Assembly: GCF_009793335.1 (NCBI RefSeq)
Contig: NZ_WING01000001.1
Span: 434,001 to 498,000, forward strand
Source of the DNA: Actinomadura sp. J1-007
Lineage (GTDB): Bacteria; Actinomycetota; Actinomycetes; Streptosporangiales; Streptosporangiaceae
DNA: 64,000 nucleotides
Direction of reading: 5' to 3'
Below the pieces are notes generated by a model. That model was not told the origin of the DNA. It saw nothing but the letters and a program-made list of their open reading frames with translations, and ran no database searches. Made by a program: the position numbers and the translations under genes. Of the stretch, positions 8,794 through 16,811 are shown in pieces; position 1 is the stretch's first letter, and each line of letters begins with the position of its first letter.

Positions 8794-9723
8794 GTGACGA
8801 CGGTGACACCTGAGGGGCGCAAGCTCCTGCGCATTGAGGCCCGGAACAGCCAGACCCCCATCGAGAAGAAGCCGGAGTGGATCAAGACCCGGCTGAAGAT
8901 GGGGCCGCAGTACCGGGAGCTCATCGGCCTCGTGAAGAGCGAGGGTTTGCATACGGTGTGTCAGGAGGCGGCGTGTCCCAATATTTTCGAGTGTTGGGAG
9001 GACCGTGAGGCCACGTTCCTGATCGGTGGGGACCAGTGCACGCGGCGCTGCGATTTCTGCAACATCGACACCGGCAAGCCCGCGGCGCTCGACCGCGATG
9101 AGCCGCGGCGGGTGGCCGAGTCGGTGGCGGCGATGGGCCTGCGGTACGCCACCGTGACCGGGGTGGCCCGCGACGACCTGGACGACGGCGGGGCGTGGCT
9201 GTACGCCGAGACCGTCCGCCAGATCCACGCCCTGCTGCCCGGCTGCGGGGTGGAACTGCTGATCCCCGACTTCAACGCCGACCCCGCCCAGCTCGCCGAG
9301 GTGTTCTCCGCCCGCCCCCAGGTACTGGCGCACAACGTGGAGACGGTGCCGCGGATCTTCAAGCGGATCCGCCCCGGGTTCCGCTACGAACGCTCCCTGG
9401 AGGTCATCACCCGCGCCCGCCAAGCGGGCCTGGTCACCAAGTCCAACCTGATCCTGGGCCTGGGCGAGACCCGCGCCGAGATCTCCGCCGCCCTGCGCGA
9501 CCTGCACACCGCGGGCTGCGAACTGATCACCATCACCCAGTACCTGCGCCCCACCCCCCGCCACCACCCCGTCGAACGCTGGGTCAAACCCCACGAGTTC
9601 ATCGAACTCAAAGACGAAGCCGACCAGATCGGCTACACCGGCGTCATGTCCGGCCCCCTGGTCCGCTCCAGCTACCGCGCCGGCCGCCTCTACCAACAAG
9701 CAATCCAAGCCCGCCAGGGGTGA
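8794..9723 (+). CDS. lipA: Lipoyl synthase (radical SAM)
   Basis: 309 residues. Inserts two sulfurs into octanoyl groups on E2/GcvH, completing lipoate made by LipB. Both iron-sulfur clusters are visible: the auxiliary cluster cysteines C56, C61 and C67 ([13 protein letters not shown]) and the radical SAM cluster C82, C86 and C89 (QCTRRCDFC); the RSSY motif near residues 291-294 supplies the auxiliary-cluster serine. An in-frame ATG lies 22 codons upstream (8728), but the GTG at 8794 gives the usual actinobacterial N-terminus and sits 6 bases after a TACCCT promoter hexamer. Codon use around 8940-9000 (TTG, CAT, TGT, AAT, ATT) is unlike the rest of the gene. Confidence 0.96.
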   Translation: MTTVTPEGRKLLRIEARNSQTPIEKKPEWIKTRLKMGPQYRELIGLVKSEGLHTVCQEAACPNIFECWEDREATFLIGGDQCTRRCDFCNIDTGKPAALDRDEPRRVAESVAAMGLRYATVTGVARDDLDDGGAWLYAETVRQIHALLPGCGVELLIPDFNADPAQLAEVFSARPQVLAHNVETVPRIFKRIRPGFRYERSLEVITRARQAGLVTKSNLILGLGETRAEISAALRDLHTAGCELITITQYLRPTPRHHPVERWVKPHEFIELKDEADQIGYTGVMSGPLVRSSYRAGRLYQQAIQARQG

Positions 9724-9746
9724 ACGTTCGAGGGGTACGACACGAC

Positions 9747-9752
9747 TATCCT
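9747..9752 (+). promoter_or_regulatory. -10 hexamer TATCCT, leaderless start of the DUF4191 gene
   Basis: TATCCT, then TTGAGAAC-type spacer of 7 bases, then ATG at 9760; no ribosome site. Confidence 0.5.
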
Positions 9753-9759
9753 TGAGAAC

Positions 9760-10455
9760 ATGTCGAAAAAGCCCACGGACGGGGCCCAGGAGCGTCCGGG
9801 CCGTTTCAAGCAGATCCGCATGGTCGCCCAGGTGCTCCGCCAGGCCGACCCGAAGGCCCTGCCGATCGTGTTCGCGTCCGCGATCGGCACCCTGGTCGTC
9901 GTCATCCTCATCGGGCTGCTCATCGGCCAGCTCTGGTTCTTCATCCCGCTCGGCGTCCTCGCCGCGTTCGCGGTCGGCATGATCGTCTTCGGGCAGCTCG
10001 CGCAGCGCGCCCAGTACAAGGTGATCGCCGGGCAGCCGGGCGCCGCCGCCGCGATCCTGAAGAACATGCGCGGCGGCTGGACGGTGACCGAGGCGGTCAG
10101 CGGCAACCGCAACCTCGACATGGTGCACCGCGCGGTCGGCCGCCCCGGCGTGATCCTGGTCTCCGAGGGCCCGCGCAGCCGCGTCGGCCCGCTGCTCGGC
10201 GCGGAGAAGAAGCGCATCTCCCGCGCCGCCCAGCAGGTGCCGATCTATGACGTCCAGGTCGGCGACGACGAGGGCCAGATCCCGGTGGGCAAGCTCCAGC
10301 GCCACCTGATGAAGCTGCCCCGCAACCTCACCAAGGGCCAGGTCTCCGAGCTGAACGACCGGCTCCAGGCCCTGCCCCGTTCGATGCAGATGCCGAAGGG
10401 CCCGATGCCGAAGGGCGCCCGGATGCCGAAGGGCCCGAAGCCGAAGACCCGCTGA
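9760..10455 (+). CDS. DUF4191 family membrane protein (Rv2219-like)
   Basis: 231 residues. Two adjacent transmembrane helices at about 45-95 (LPIVFASAIGTLVVVILIGL and LWFFIPLGVLAAFAVGMIVF) with the rest cytoplasmic, including a conserved AAAILKNMRGGW segment. The C-terminus ends with four MPKG/PKP repeats. The family is restricted to actinobacteria and its function is unknown; its position directly after lipA and before glnA is conserved in mycobacteria (Rv2219). It converges on the RDD gene with a shared hairpin terminator. Confidence 0.88.
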   Translation: MSKKPTDGAQERPGRFKQIRMVAQVLRQADPKALPIVFASAIGTLVVVILIGLLIGQLWFFIPLGVLAAFAVGMIVFGQLAQRAQYKVIAGQPGAAAAILKNMRGGWTVTEAVSGNRNLDMVHRAVGRPGVILVSEGPRSRVGPLLGAEKKRISRAAQQVPIYDVQVGDDEGQIPVGKLQRHLMKLPRNLTKGQVSELNDRLQALPRSMQMPKGPMPKGARMPKGPKPKTR

Positions 10456-10504
10456 CCCTTTTCCGGCCCCCGGGCCCGGTCCCGTCCCCGGCCCCGCGAA
10501 CGAA

Positions 10505-10530
10505 AAGAGCGCCCCCTCGGGGGCGCTCTT
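10505..10530. terminator. Bidirectional terminator between DUF4191 and RDD genes
   Basis: AAGAGCGCCCCC (10505-10516) pairs perfectly with GGGGGCGCTCTT (10519-10530): a 12-bp stem with A-run and T-run at the two ends, so it can end transcripts from both sides. Confidence 0.9.
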
Positions 10531-10568
10531 CGCGTCTCGGGACGGCTGCGTTCCTCCGCGCGGGGCGG

Positions 10569-11054
10569 TCAGATGTTGACGACGACCGTGTTGGCCGCCC
10601 GGTCGTGCATGCCGCGGTAGTCGCGGTCCCAGATCATGGCGGGGACGACGACGATGAGCAGCAGGGCGCGGGCGAGGCCCCAGCCGAGGCCGACGGGGCG
10701 GCCGTCGAGGCGGACGACGCGGATGCCGCACAGCCGCTTGCCGATGGTCGTCCCGATCAGCGACACCAGGATCCACGCCTGGATCCCGAAGATCACCAGC
10801 GTCCACATGCTGCGCTGCGACGGGGTCCAGTCGAACGCGCGGGCGAGCAGGCCGGCGACGAGCAGCGACAGCGCCCAGTCGACGAACAGGGCGACGAGCC
10901 GGCGGCCGTACCCGGCGGCGGAGCCGCTGCCGGTCTCGGGCAGCCCGAGCCGTTCGCCCGGCTTGCCGAGGTCGACGCCCGCCGCGCGCGCTCCCCCCAG
11001 CCACGTCTGCGTCCATCGCGCCTGCGCGGCCTGGCGCTGCTTGCCACTGCTCAT
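10569..11054 (-). CDS. RDD family membrane protein
   Basis: 161 residues. N-terminal soluble part, then an RDD domain: the hallmark [15 protein letters not shown] (about 71-85, R-D pair in helix 1), a second helix [18 protein letters not shown], the loop [14 protein letters not shown] and a last helix [15 protein letters not shown] ending [15 protein letters not shown]. Function unknown; RDD proteins are suspected transporters. The ATG at 11054 follows a TAGCGT hexamer by 7 bases (leaderless); a frame reaching 11180 exists but lacks support. Matches Rv2219A beside glnA1 in mycobacteria, divergent from glnA. Confidence 0.85.
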   Translation of the reverse strand: MSSGKQRQAAQARWTQTWLGGARAAGVDLGKPGERLGLPETGSGSAAGYGRRLVALFVDWALSLLVAGLLARAFDWTPSQRSMWTLVIFGIQAWILVSLIGTTIGKRLCGIRVVRLDGRPVGLGWGLARALLLIVVVPAMIWDRDYRGMHDRAANTVVVNI

Positions 11055-11061
11055 GGCCTCT

Positions 11062-11067
11062 ACGCTA
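11062..11067 (-). promoter_or_regulatory. -10 hexamer TAGCGT, leaderless start of the RDD gene
   Basis: On the minus strand TAGCGT, then AGAGGCC, then ATG at 11054. Confidence 0.45.
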
Positions 11068-11153
11068 TCCGGTCCTTCCAGCGTTTCCGATCCGGCTCCC
11101 CTGGGGCAGGGACAGGAGGACAGGGGCAGGTGCCGTACCGCGCGGAGTGACGC

Positions 11154-11191
11154 GTAACACAGTCGAAACATATGGGACACGGACGGGAAAC
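11154..11191 (+). promoter_or_regulatory. GlnR box upstream of glnA
   Basis: Four 5-bp half-sites at exact 6-base spacing: GTAAC (11154-11158), GAAAC (11165-11169), GACAC (11176-11180) and GAAAC (11187-11191). This is the actinobacterial GlnR consensus of alternating GTnAC and GAAAC boxes, which activates or represses nitrogen-assimilation genes. The box ends 48 bases before the glnA start, a usual distance. Spacing and half-sites are read directly; regulation by GlnR is inferred from the known consensus. Confidence 0.85.
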
Positions 11192-11239
11192 GGCCCGTCC
11201 GTAGCCTGCCGGAAGCCGAAAGCGCCCCAAGGAGGCTGG

Positions 11240-12663
11240 ATGTTCAGCAGCGCCGATGAGGTCCTGAGCTTCATCAGGAACGAAGGTGTCCGATTCGTCG
11301 ACTGCCGGTTCGTGGACCTGCCGGGCAAGATGCAGCACTTCACGTTCCCCGTCGAGAGCTTCGGCGAGAGCGTCTTCACCGAGGGGCTGATGTTCGACGG
11401 CTCCTCCGTGCGCGGGTTCCAGGAGATCCACGAGTCGGACATGCTCCTGCTGCCGGACCCGAGCACCGCCGTGCTCGACCCGTTCCGCCAGCACAAGACG
11501 CTGAACCTGAACTTCTTCGTGCACGACCCGCTCACGGGCGAGCCGTACAGCCGCGACCCCCGCAACGTCGCCAAGAAGGCCCAGGACTACCTGCGCGGCA
11601 CGGGCATCGCCGACACGTGCTATTTCGGTCCCGAGGCGGAGTTCTACATCTTCGACGACGTCCGGTTCGAGACCAAGCAGAACGCGGGCTACTACTACCT
11701 CGACTCGGTCGAGGGCGCGTGGAACACCGGGCGCGAGGAGGCGGGCGGCAACCTCGGCGCGAAGCCCCCGTACAAGGGCGGCTACTTCCCCGTACCGCCG
11801 ATGGACCACTACACCGACCTGCGCTCGGAGATGGTCGCGCAGCTCCTGGAGAGCGGCATCCACGTCGAGATGCAGCACCACGAGGTCGGCACGGCCGGGC
11901 AGGCGGAGATCGACTTCCGGTTCGACACGCTGCTGAAGACCGCCGACCAGCTCCAGCTCTACAAGTACATCGTCAAGAACGTCGCGCGCGCCAACGGCAA
12001 GACCGTGACGTTCATGCCGAAGCCCATCTTCGGCGACAACGGCTCGGGCATGCACTGCCACCAGTCGCTGTGGAAGGACGGCTCGCCGCTGTTCTACGAC
12101 GAGGTCGGCTACGCGGGCCTGTCGGACAACGCCCGCTACTACATCGGCGGCCTGCTCAAGCACGCGCCGTCGCTGCTGGCGTTCACCAACCCGACGGTGA
12201 ACTCCTACCACCGGCTCGTCCCCGGGTACGAGGCGCCGGTCAACCTGGTCTACTCGCAGCGCAACCGTTCGGCCTGCATCCGCATCCCGATCACCGGCTC
12301 CAACCCGAAGGCCAAGCGCGTCGAGTTCCGCGTGCCCGACCCGTCCTGCAACCCGTACCTCGCCTTCTCGGCGATGCTGATGGCGGGCCTGGACGGCATC
12401 AAGAACAAGATCGAGCCCGCTGAGCCGGTCGACAAGGACCTCTACGAGCTGCCGCCCGAGGAGGCCCGCGCGATCCCGCAGGTCCCCGGGTCGCTGGAGG
12501 AGGTCCTCGCCGCCCTTGAGGCCGACCACGACTACCTGCTGGAGGGCGGCGTCTTCACGCCCGACCTCGTCGAGACGTGGATCGCGATGAAGCGCGAGTT
12601 CGAGATCGACCCGATCCGCCTCCGCCCCCACCCCACGAGTTCGAGCTCTACTACGACATCTAG
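11240..12663 (+). CDS. glnA: Glutamine synthetase type I, with a frameshift at the last codons
   Basis: ATP-dependent synthesis of glutamine from glutamate and ammonium. Starts [11 protein letters not shown] after GGAGG (11231-11235). Shows the GSI landmarks FDGSSVRGF, the metal-binding [20 protein letters not shown], the NRSACIRIP loop and, in the [10 protein letters not shown] end, the approach to the adenylylation region served by GlnE. The reading frame should end [10 protein letters not shown] followed by TAG at 12661-12663, giving 474 residues; instead one C seems missing from the run at 12631-12634, and the shifted frame runs on to 12718 straight through a strong terminator hairpin. 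The GlnR box upstream and glnE and glnA2 downstream complete a nitrogen-assimilation set. Closest known relative by context is mycobacterial glnA1. Confidence 0.95.
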
Positions 12664-12669
12664 CCGTAC

Positions 12670-12706
12670 GGGGCGCGCCGGCCCTCCGCACCGCTCGGCG
12701 CGCCCC
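12670..12706. terminator. Terminator after glnA
   Basis: GGGGCGCGCCG (12670-12680) pairs perfectly with CGGCGCGCCCC (12696-12706), 11-bp stem, 15-base loop, 6 bases after the expected glnA stop and just before the convergent small gene at 12715. Confidence 0.85.
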
Positions 12707-12714
12707 CGCCGCGA

Positions 12715-12921
12715 CTAGGGCCCCGCCTGCTCGCGCAACGCCTCGGCGAGCTCCCCGTACGTGTCGCGGTCGAGCGCGGTCACGGCGTACGGCACCACCT
12801 GCCCCCGTTCGTCCACGACCGGGTTGCGGAGCGCCCACCACCTCCCGCGCGGCTCAGCCCTGATGATCGACCATCCGGGGTACGAGCGCCGCTCCGCCCA
12901 CCATCCGAGCGCACCGCGCAT
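12715..12921 (-). CDS. Small hypothetical protein
   Basis: 68 residues starting [12 protein letters not shown], rich in Trp and Arg ([19 protein letters not shown]) and ending [18 protein letters not shown]. No family recognised. It is divergent from the XRE-type regulator gene (83 bases between starts); small proteins divergent from or beside such regulators are common in this group, so a regulator-partner pair is possible. Start at 12921 is the innermost ATG with the protein-like sequence; a frame continuing to 12981 looks random. No clear ribosome site. Confidence 0.5.
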   Translation of the reverse strand: MRGALGWWAERRSYPGWSIIRAEPRGRWWALRNPVVDERGQVVPYAVTALDRDTYGELAEALREQAGP

Positions 12922-13004
12922 TAGCGTGGAAGGCGTTGACCGGTTGCCCCACCGGCGCGGGCAGCACCCACAACGGACCATCCCGGTGCGAAGCGGGTGA
13001 GGCT

Positions 13005-14114
13005 GTGACCTTTGGCGAGAAGATGCGGGCGCTCATGGCCGAACGAGGCGTCAGCCTGCGCGCCTTGGCGAAGACGCTGCCCGCCGACCCCGGCCACCTG
13101 TCGCGGATCTCCCGCGACCTCAAACCGCCGTCCGACGACATGGCCGCGCAGATCGACCACGCACTGGGCGCCGACGGAACTCTCACAGCGCTCGCGCGCA
13201 CCTCCCCGGCCCGTCCTGCACTGACCCCCGACGATGAGGAACGGCTCCTGCTCGCCGCGCGACGGCCCGTGCGTACGGATTTGAAAGTCGTCGAATCACT
13301 TGCCGTCGTCCTCGACGCGCAGCGACGTATTGAGGACTCCGTCGGGTCGGCTCCGCTGCTCGAACCCGTTCGGGCGAATCTGGTGGTTCTGCGGCGTCTG
13401 GTGATCGAGGCGCGCGGGCCGGTTCGGGTGAAGGTCGTCCACGTCGCCGCGCAGTGGGCGCAGTTCTACGGCTGGCTGCGGGCCAACGTGGGCGATCTGG
13501 CCGGGGGGAACGGATGGCTCGATCGCGCGCTTGAGTGGGCTGTGGAGAGCGGTGACGTCGATCTGGTGTCGGAGGTCCTGTCCTTCAAGGGGCATCTCGC
13601 GTGGATGAACGGGACGCCGGGACCGGTGATCGGGCTCTCGGCCGCCGCGCTCCGCGGTGACGGGCTCTATCCGGGGCAGCGCGCCATCTCCGCGGCGCAG
13701 GAGGCGCGCGGGCACGCCATGCTCGGGGACGCGTCCGAGACGCGGCGGATGCTCGACCTGTCGGAGGAGCAGGCCGCCGCGGCGCGCGAGCGCCGGGAGG
13801 AGGCGCCGCCCTGGCTCTACTACCACGTGCCGGGGTTCTTCGAGTTGCAGCGCGGCCTCGCCTACCGGTACCTCGGGCGCGACGATCCCCGGTTCAACGA
13901 GAAGGCGGCCGACACCCTGAACGAAGGGCTGGAGGCTCTGCCCGGGGAGATGCGCGGCTCGGAGTGGGCGGGCGAGTTCGTCTACCAGCTCGGCCGGGTC
14001 AGGCTCCAGGCCGGCGAGCGGGAGGCGGCCCGGCTGCTCGGTGCGGAGCTCGCCGGGATCGCCGAACGGCTCGGGTCGGGGCGGCTTGGGGGGCGGGTCG
14101 GGGAGTTGCGCTGA
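13005..14114 (+). CDS. XRE family transcriptional regulator with TPR-like C-terminus
   Basis: 369 residues. Residues 1-60 form a helix-turn-helix (FGEKMRALMAERGVSLRALAK, then GHLSRISRDLKPPSDD), typical of XRE/Cro repressors. The remaining 300 residues are alpha-helical with repeated A-x-x-A patterns and motifs such as ARGHAMLGDASETRRMLDLS, like the tetratricopeptide-type sensor domains of the actinobacterial regulators that accompany secondary metabolism or development. GTG start after GGTGAGGCT. Divergent from the small gene at 12715. Target and ligand unknown. Confidence 0.8.
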   Translation: MTFGEKMRALMAERGVSLRALAKTLPADPGHLSRISRDLKPPSDDMAAQIDHALGADGTLTALARTSPARPALTPDDEERLLLAARRPVRTDLKVVESLAVVLDAQRRIEDSVGSAPLLEPVRANLVVLRRLVIEARGPVRVKVVHVAAQWAQFYGWLRANVGDLAGGNGWLDRALEWAVESGDVDLVSEVLSFKGHLAWMNGTPGPVIGLSAAALRGDGLYPGQRAISAAQEARGHAMLGDASETRRMLDLSEEQAAAARERREEAPPWLYYHVPGFFELQRGLAYRYLGRDDPRFNEKAADTLNEGLEALPGEMRGSEWAGEFVYQLGRVRLQAGEREAARLLGAELAGIAERLGSGRLGGRVGELR

Positions 14115-14164
14115 AGGGGCGTGGCATTCTGGGCGGGGTGTCGGGTGGTGGAGGGACGTTCGCT

Positions 14165-16315
14165 ATGGCGGGGGCTAAGGACGTTCTGCGTGATGCGGGT
14201 GAGTTGGTGGGGGCGGCCGAGGCGCTGATCCGCGATCACGAGCGGGCGCGGGCGGAGGTGCTGGGGGTTCTGGAGCCGCTTCGGCGGGAGGTGGTCGATC
14301 GGCAGCTCGCCGCGATCCCCATCGAACGGCTCAGGGACGTGACGTCCGGGCGGCTGCGGCTCGGGGCGCTGGAGAAGGCCGGGTTCGAGACGGTCGGGGA
14401 CGTGCTTCGGGCGGGGCGGAACGGGCTGCGGCTGCTGCCCGGTGTGGGGGCGCAGACCGCCGACGCCATGGACGCGGCGGCGCGGCAGATCGAGGAGGCG
14501 GCGGTGCGGGCGGCGCCCGTACGGCTCGACGCGGGCGAGCGGGATCCGCGGGTGACCGCTCTTGTGGTGGCTCTGCACCGGCTCGTGGCGGCCGGGCCCG
14601 ACCGGGTGCGGGCGGCGCGGGCCGCGGAGGGCCTGGTGGAACGGCTCGCGGCGGCGGTCGAGGAGGCGCGGCCGGCGCGGTCGAGGTGGCGGATGCGGTT
14701 CGTTCGCGCGCGGCGGCGGGAGGCGGTCCGCGCGGCGCTCGCGCGGGTGGCGGAGGCCGTGGAGCGGGAGGGGCGGGCCGGGACGGGGCTGCTGCTCGCC
14801 CAGGTGTCGGCCGACCTGCTCCGGCCGGACGTGCCCGGGGTCGAGGCGTGGGCGGGTTTCGAGGCGGACGCCTCGGAGTACCGGGCGCTGCTCGCCGAGA
14901 TCGCCGCGCTGGAGCCCGACCGCGGCGCGGGCGAAGGGCATCTGCCGGACGACCTCGCGGCGCGGGTGCGGGCCGAGCCGCTCGACGAGTCGCGGCTGCG
15001 GGTGTCGCTGCGCGGCTACCAGGCGTTCGGGGCGCGGTTCGCGCTGGCGCAGCGGCGGGTCCTGCTCGGGGACGAGATGGGGCTCGGCAAGACCGTGCAG
15101 GCCATCGCGGTGATCGCGCATCTGGCGGCGGCGGGCGGGGGGCGCTTCCTGGTGGTGTGCCCGGCGAGCGTGCTGGTCAACTGGCTGCGGGAGTTCCGCG
15201 CGCGCAGCGACCTGCCCGCGGTCGCCGCGCACGGCCCGGACCGGGCGGCGGTGCTCGCGGACTGGGCGCGGGACGGCGGCGTCGCGGTGACGACCCTCGA
15301 CAGCCTGCACGCGCTCGGCGTGCCGGGCGGCGTGCGGGTGGAGCTGCTGGTCGTGGACGAGGCGCACTTCGTCAAGAACCCGGAGGCGCGCCGTTCCCAG
15401 GCGGTCGCGGCGTGGTGCGGGCGGGCCGAGCGGGTGCTGTTCATGACGGGGACGCCGATGGAGAACCGGGTCGCGGAGTTCCGCAACCTCGTCGCGCTCC
15501 TGCGGCCCGACCTCGCGGCGGACGTGCGGCCGGTGGACGCGATCGCGGGGCCGGAGGCGTTCCGCGCGCGGATCGCGCCCGTGTACCTGCGCCGCAACCA
15601 GCAGGACGTGCTCCTCGAACTGCCCGAGGTCGTCCGCGTGGACGAGTGGGAGGAGATGGGCGAGGCGGACGCGGAGGCGTACCGGCAGGCCGTGCGGGAC
15701 GGCAACTTCATGGCGATGCGGCGCGCGGCCTACGCCGTCCCGGCGGAGTCGGCGAAGCTGCGGCGGCTGGTGGAGCTGGTGCAGGAGTCGGCGGAGAACG
15801 GCTTGAAGGTGGTCGTGTTCTCGTTCTTCCGGGACGTGCTGGCGGCCGTGCGGGAGGCGCTCGGCGACGGGGTGGTCGGCCCGATCACCGGGGACGTGCC
15901 GGCGGTGCGGCGGCAGGCGATGGTGGACGCGTTCGCCGCCGGGGACGGGCACGGGGTGCTGCTCGCGCAGATCCAGGCGGGCGGGGTCGGCCTCAACTTC
16001 CAGGCCGCCTCCGTGGTGGTCATCTGCGAGCCGCAGGTGAAGCCGGCGCTGGAGGAGCAGGCGGTCGCGCGGGCGCACCGGATGGGGCAGGCGCGCCGCG
16101 TCCAGGCGCACCGGCTGCTCACGCCGGGCGGCGTCGACCAGCGGATGCTGGAGATCCTCGGGACCAAGGCGCGGCTGTTCGACGCGTACGCGCGGCGCAG
16201 CGACCTCGCCGAGGCCGCGCCCGAGGCGGTGGACGTATCGGAGTCCTCGCTCGCCCGGCGGATCGTCGAGGAGGAGCGCGAACGGCTGGACGCGGGCGCC
16301 CGCGAGGTTTCCTGA
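14165..16315 (+). CDS. SNF2-family DEAD/DEAH helicase with N-terminal helix-hairpin-helix
   Basis: 716 residues. N-terminal helix-hairpin-helix region (GFETVGDVLRAGRNGLRLLPGVG, about 80-105), a helical linker, then a SNF2 ATPase: motif I DEMGLGKT at about residue 303, motif Ia LVVCPASVLVNW, DEAH box VVDEAHFVKNPEA at about 397, motif III TGTPMENR, and helicase C motifs GGVGLNFQAA and AHRMGQ. SNF2 proteins translocate on double-stranded DNA and remodel bound proteins; the HhH domain suggests DNA binding or repair. ATG at 14165 has GGAGGG 10 bases before; a GTG at 14139 is an alternative. Stands alone after the XRE regulator gene. Confidence 0.9.
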   Translation: MAGAKDVLRDAGELVGAAEALIRDHERARAEVLGVLEPLRREVVDRQLAAIPIERLRDVTSGRLRLGALEKAGFETVGDVLRAGRNGLRLLPGVGAQTADAMDAAARQIEEAAVRAAPVRLDAGERDPRVTALVVALHRLVAAGPDRVRAARAAEGLVERLAAAVEEARPARSRWRMRFVRARRREAVRAALARVAEAVEREGRAGTGLLLAQVSADLLRPDVPGVEAWAGFEADASEYRALLAEIAALEPDRGAGEGHLPDDLAARVRAEPLDESRLRVSLRGYQAFGARFALAQRRVLLGDEMGLGKTVQAIAVIAHLAAAGGGRFLVVCPASVLVNWLREFRARSDLPAVAAHGPDRAAVLADWARDGGVAVTTLDSLHALGVPGGVRVELLVVDEAHFVKNPEARRSQAVAAWCGRAERVLFMTGTPMENRVAEFRNLVALLRPDLAADVRPVDAIAGPEAFRARIAPVYLRRNQQDVLLELPEVVRVDEWEEMGEADAEAYRQAVRDGNFMAMRRAAYAVPAESAKLRRLVELVQESAENGLKVVVFSFFRDVLAAVREALGDGVVGPITGDVPAVRRQAMVDAFAAGDGHGVLLAQIQAGGVGLNFQAASVVVICEPQVKPALEEQAVARAHRMGQARRVQAHRLLTPGGVDQRMLEILGTKARLFDAYARRSDLAEAAPEAVDVSESSLARRIVEEERERLDAGAREVS

Positions 16316-16384
16316 CCCCGGGGAAGAAGCGGCCCACCTGCCGTGTTTCGATGGGCGGACAGTGTTGCGACCGAAGGGGAACCC

Positions 16385-16792
16385 ATGCCCGAGGTGAGGG
16401 TGGAGCGGACCGGCGACGGCTTCCAGGCCAGCAACGACCGGGGCGCGAGCGTCGCGATCGGCGAGTCGGGGGTCGAGGGGGCGTTCACTCCGGTCGAGCT
16501 GATGCTGGCGGCGCTCGGCGGCTGCGAGCTGGTCTCGGTCGAGCCGCTCACCGCGCAGCGCGGCCACCGGATGGTGCGGCTCGCCACGCGGGTGTCCGCC
16601 GACAAGATCGCGACGAGCCGGCTGGGGACGATCACCGTCACCTACGACGTGGAGCTGCCGGAGGGCGACGACCAGGCGGCGGAGGTGCTGGCCAAGGTCG
16701 CCAAGCGGGTCCACGACAGCTACTGCACGGTCGGCAACGCGCTGAAGGAGCCGATGACCGTCGAGCAGGTCGTCCCGGTGACCCTGACGTGA
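16385..16792 (+). CDS. OsmC family peroxiredoxin-like protein
   Basis: 135 residues. OsmC/Ohr fold with the two reactive cysteines in family position, C47 (LAALGGCEL) and C114 (DSYCTVGNAL); these proteins reduce organic hydroperoxides with thiols in the cytoplasm. The FTPVELMLAALGGC block is typical of the YhfA-like OsmC branch rather than Ohr. ATG follows GAAGGGGA by 5 bases. Ends 19 bases before the convergent TAP-peptidase gene. No OhrR-type regulator adjacent. Confidence 0.85.
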   Translation: MPEVRVERTGDGFQASNDRGASVAIGESGVEGAFTPVELMLAALGGCELVSVEPLTAQRGHRMVRLATRVSADKIATSRLGTITVTYDVELPEGDDQAAEVLAKVAKRVHDSYCTVGNALKEPMTVEQVVPVTLT

Positions 16793-16811
16793 CCGGCGCT
16801 CCGGGCCTGGC

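Noticed and set aside
11147..11239. Upstream extended start of glnA
   Set aside because: The longer frame would translate through the GlnR box; GGAGG and conserved MFSSADEV support 11240.
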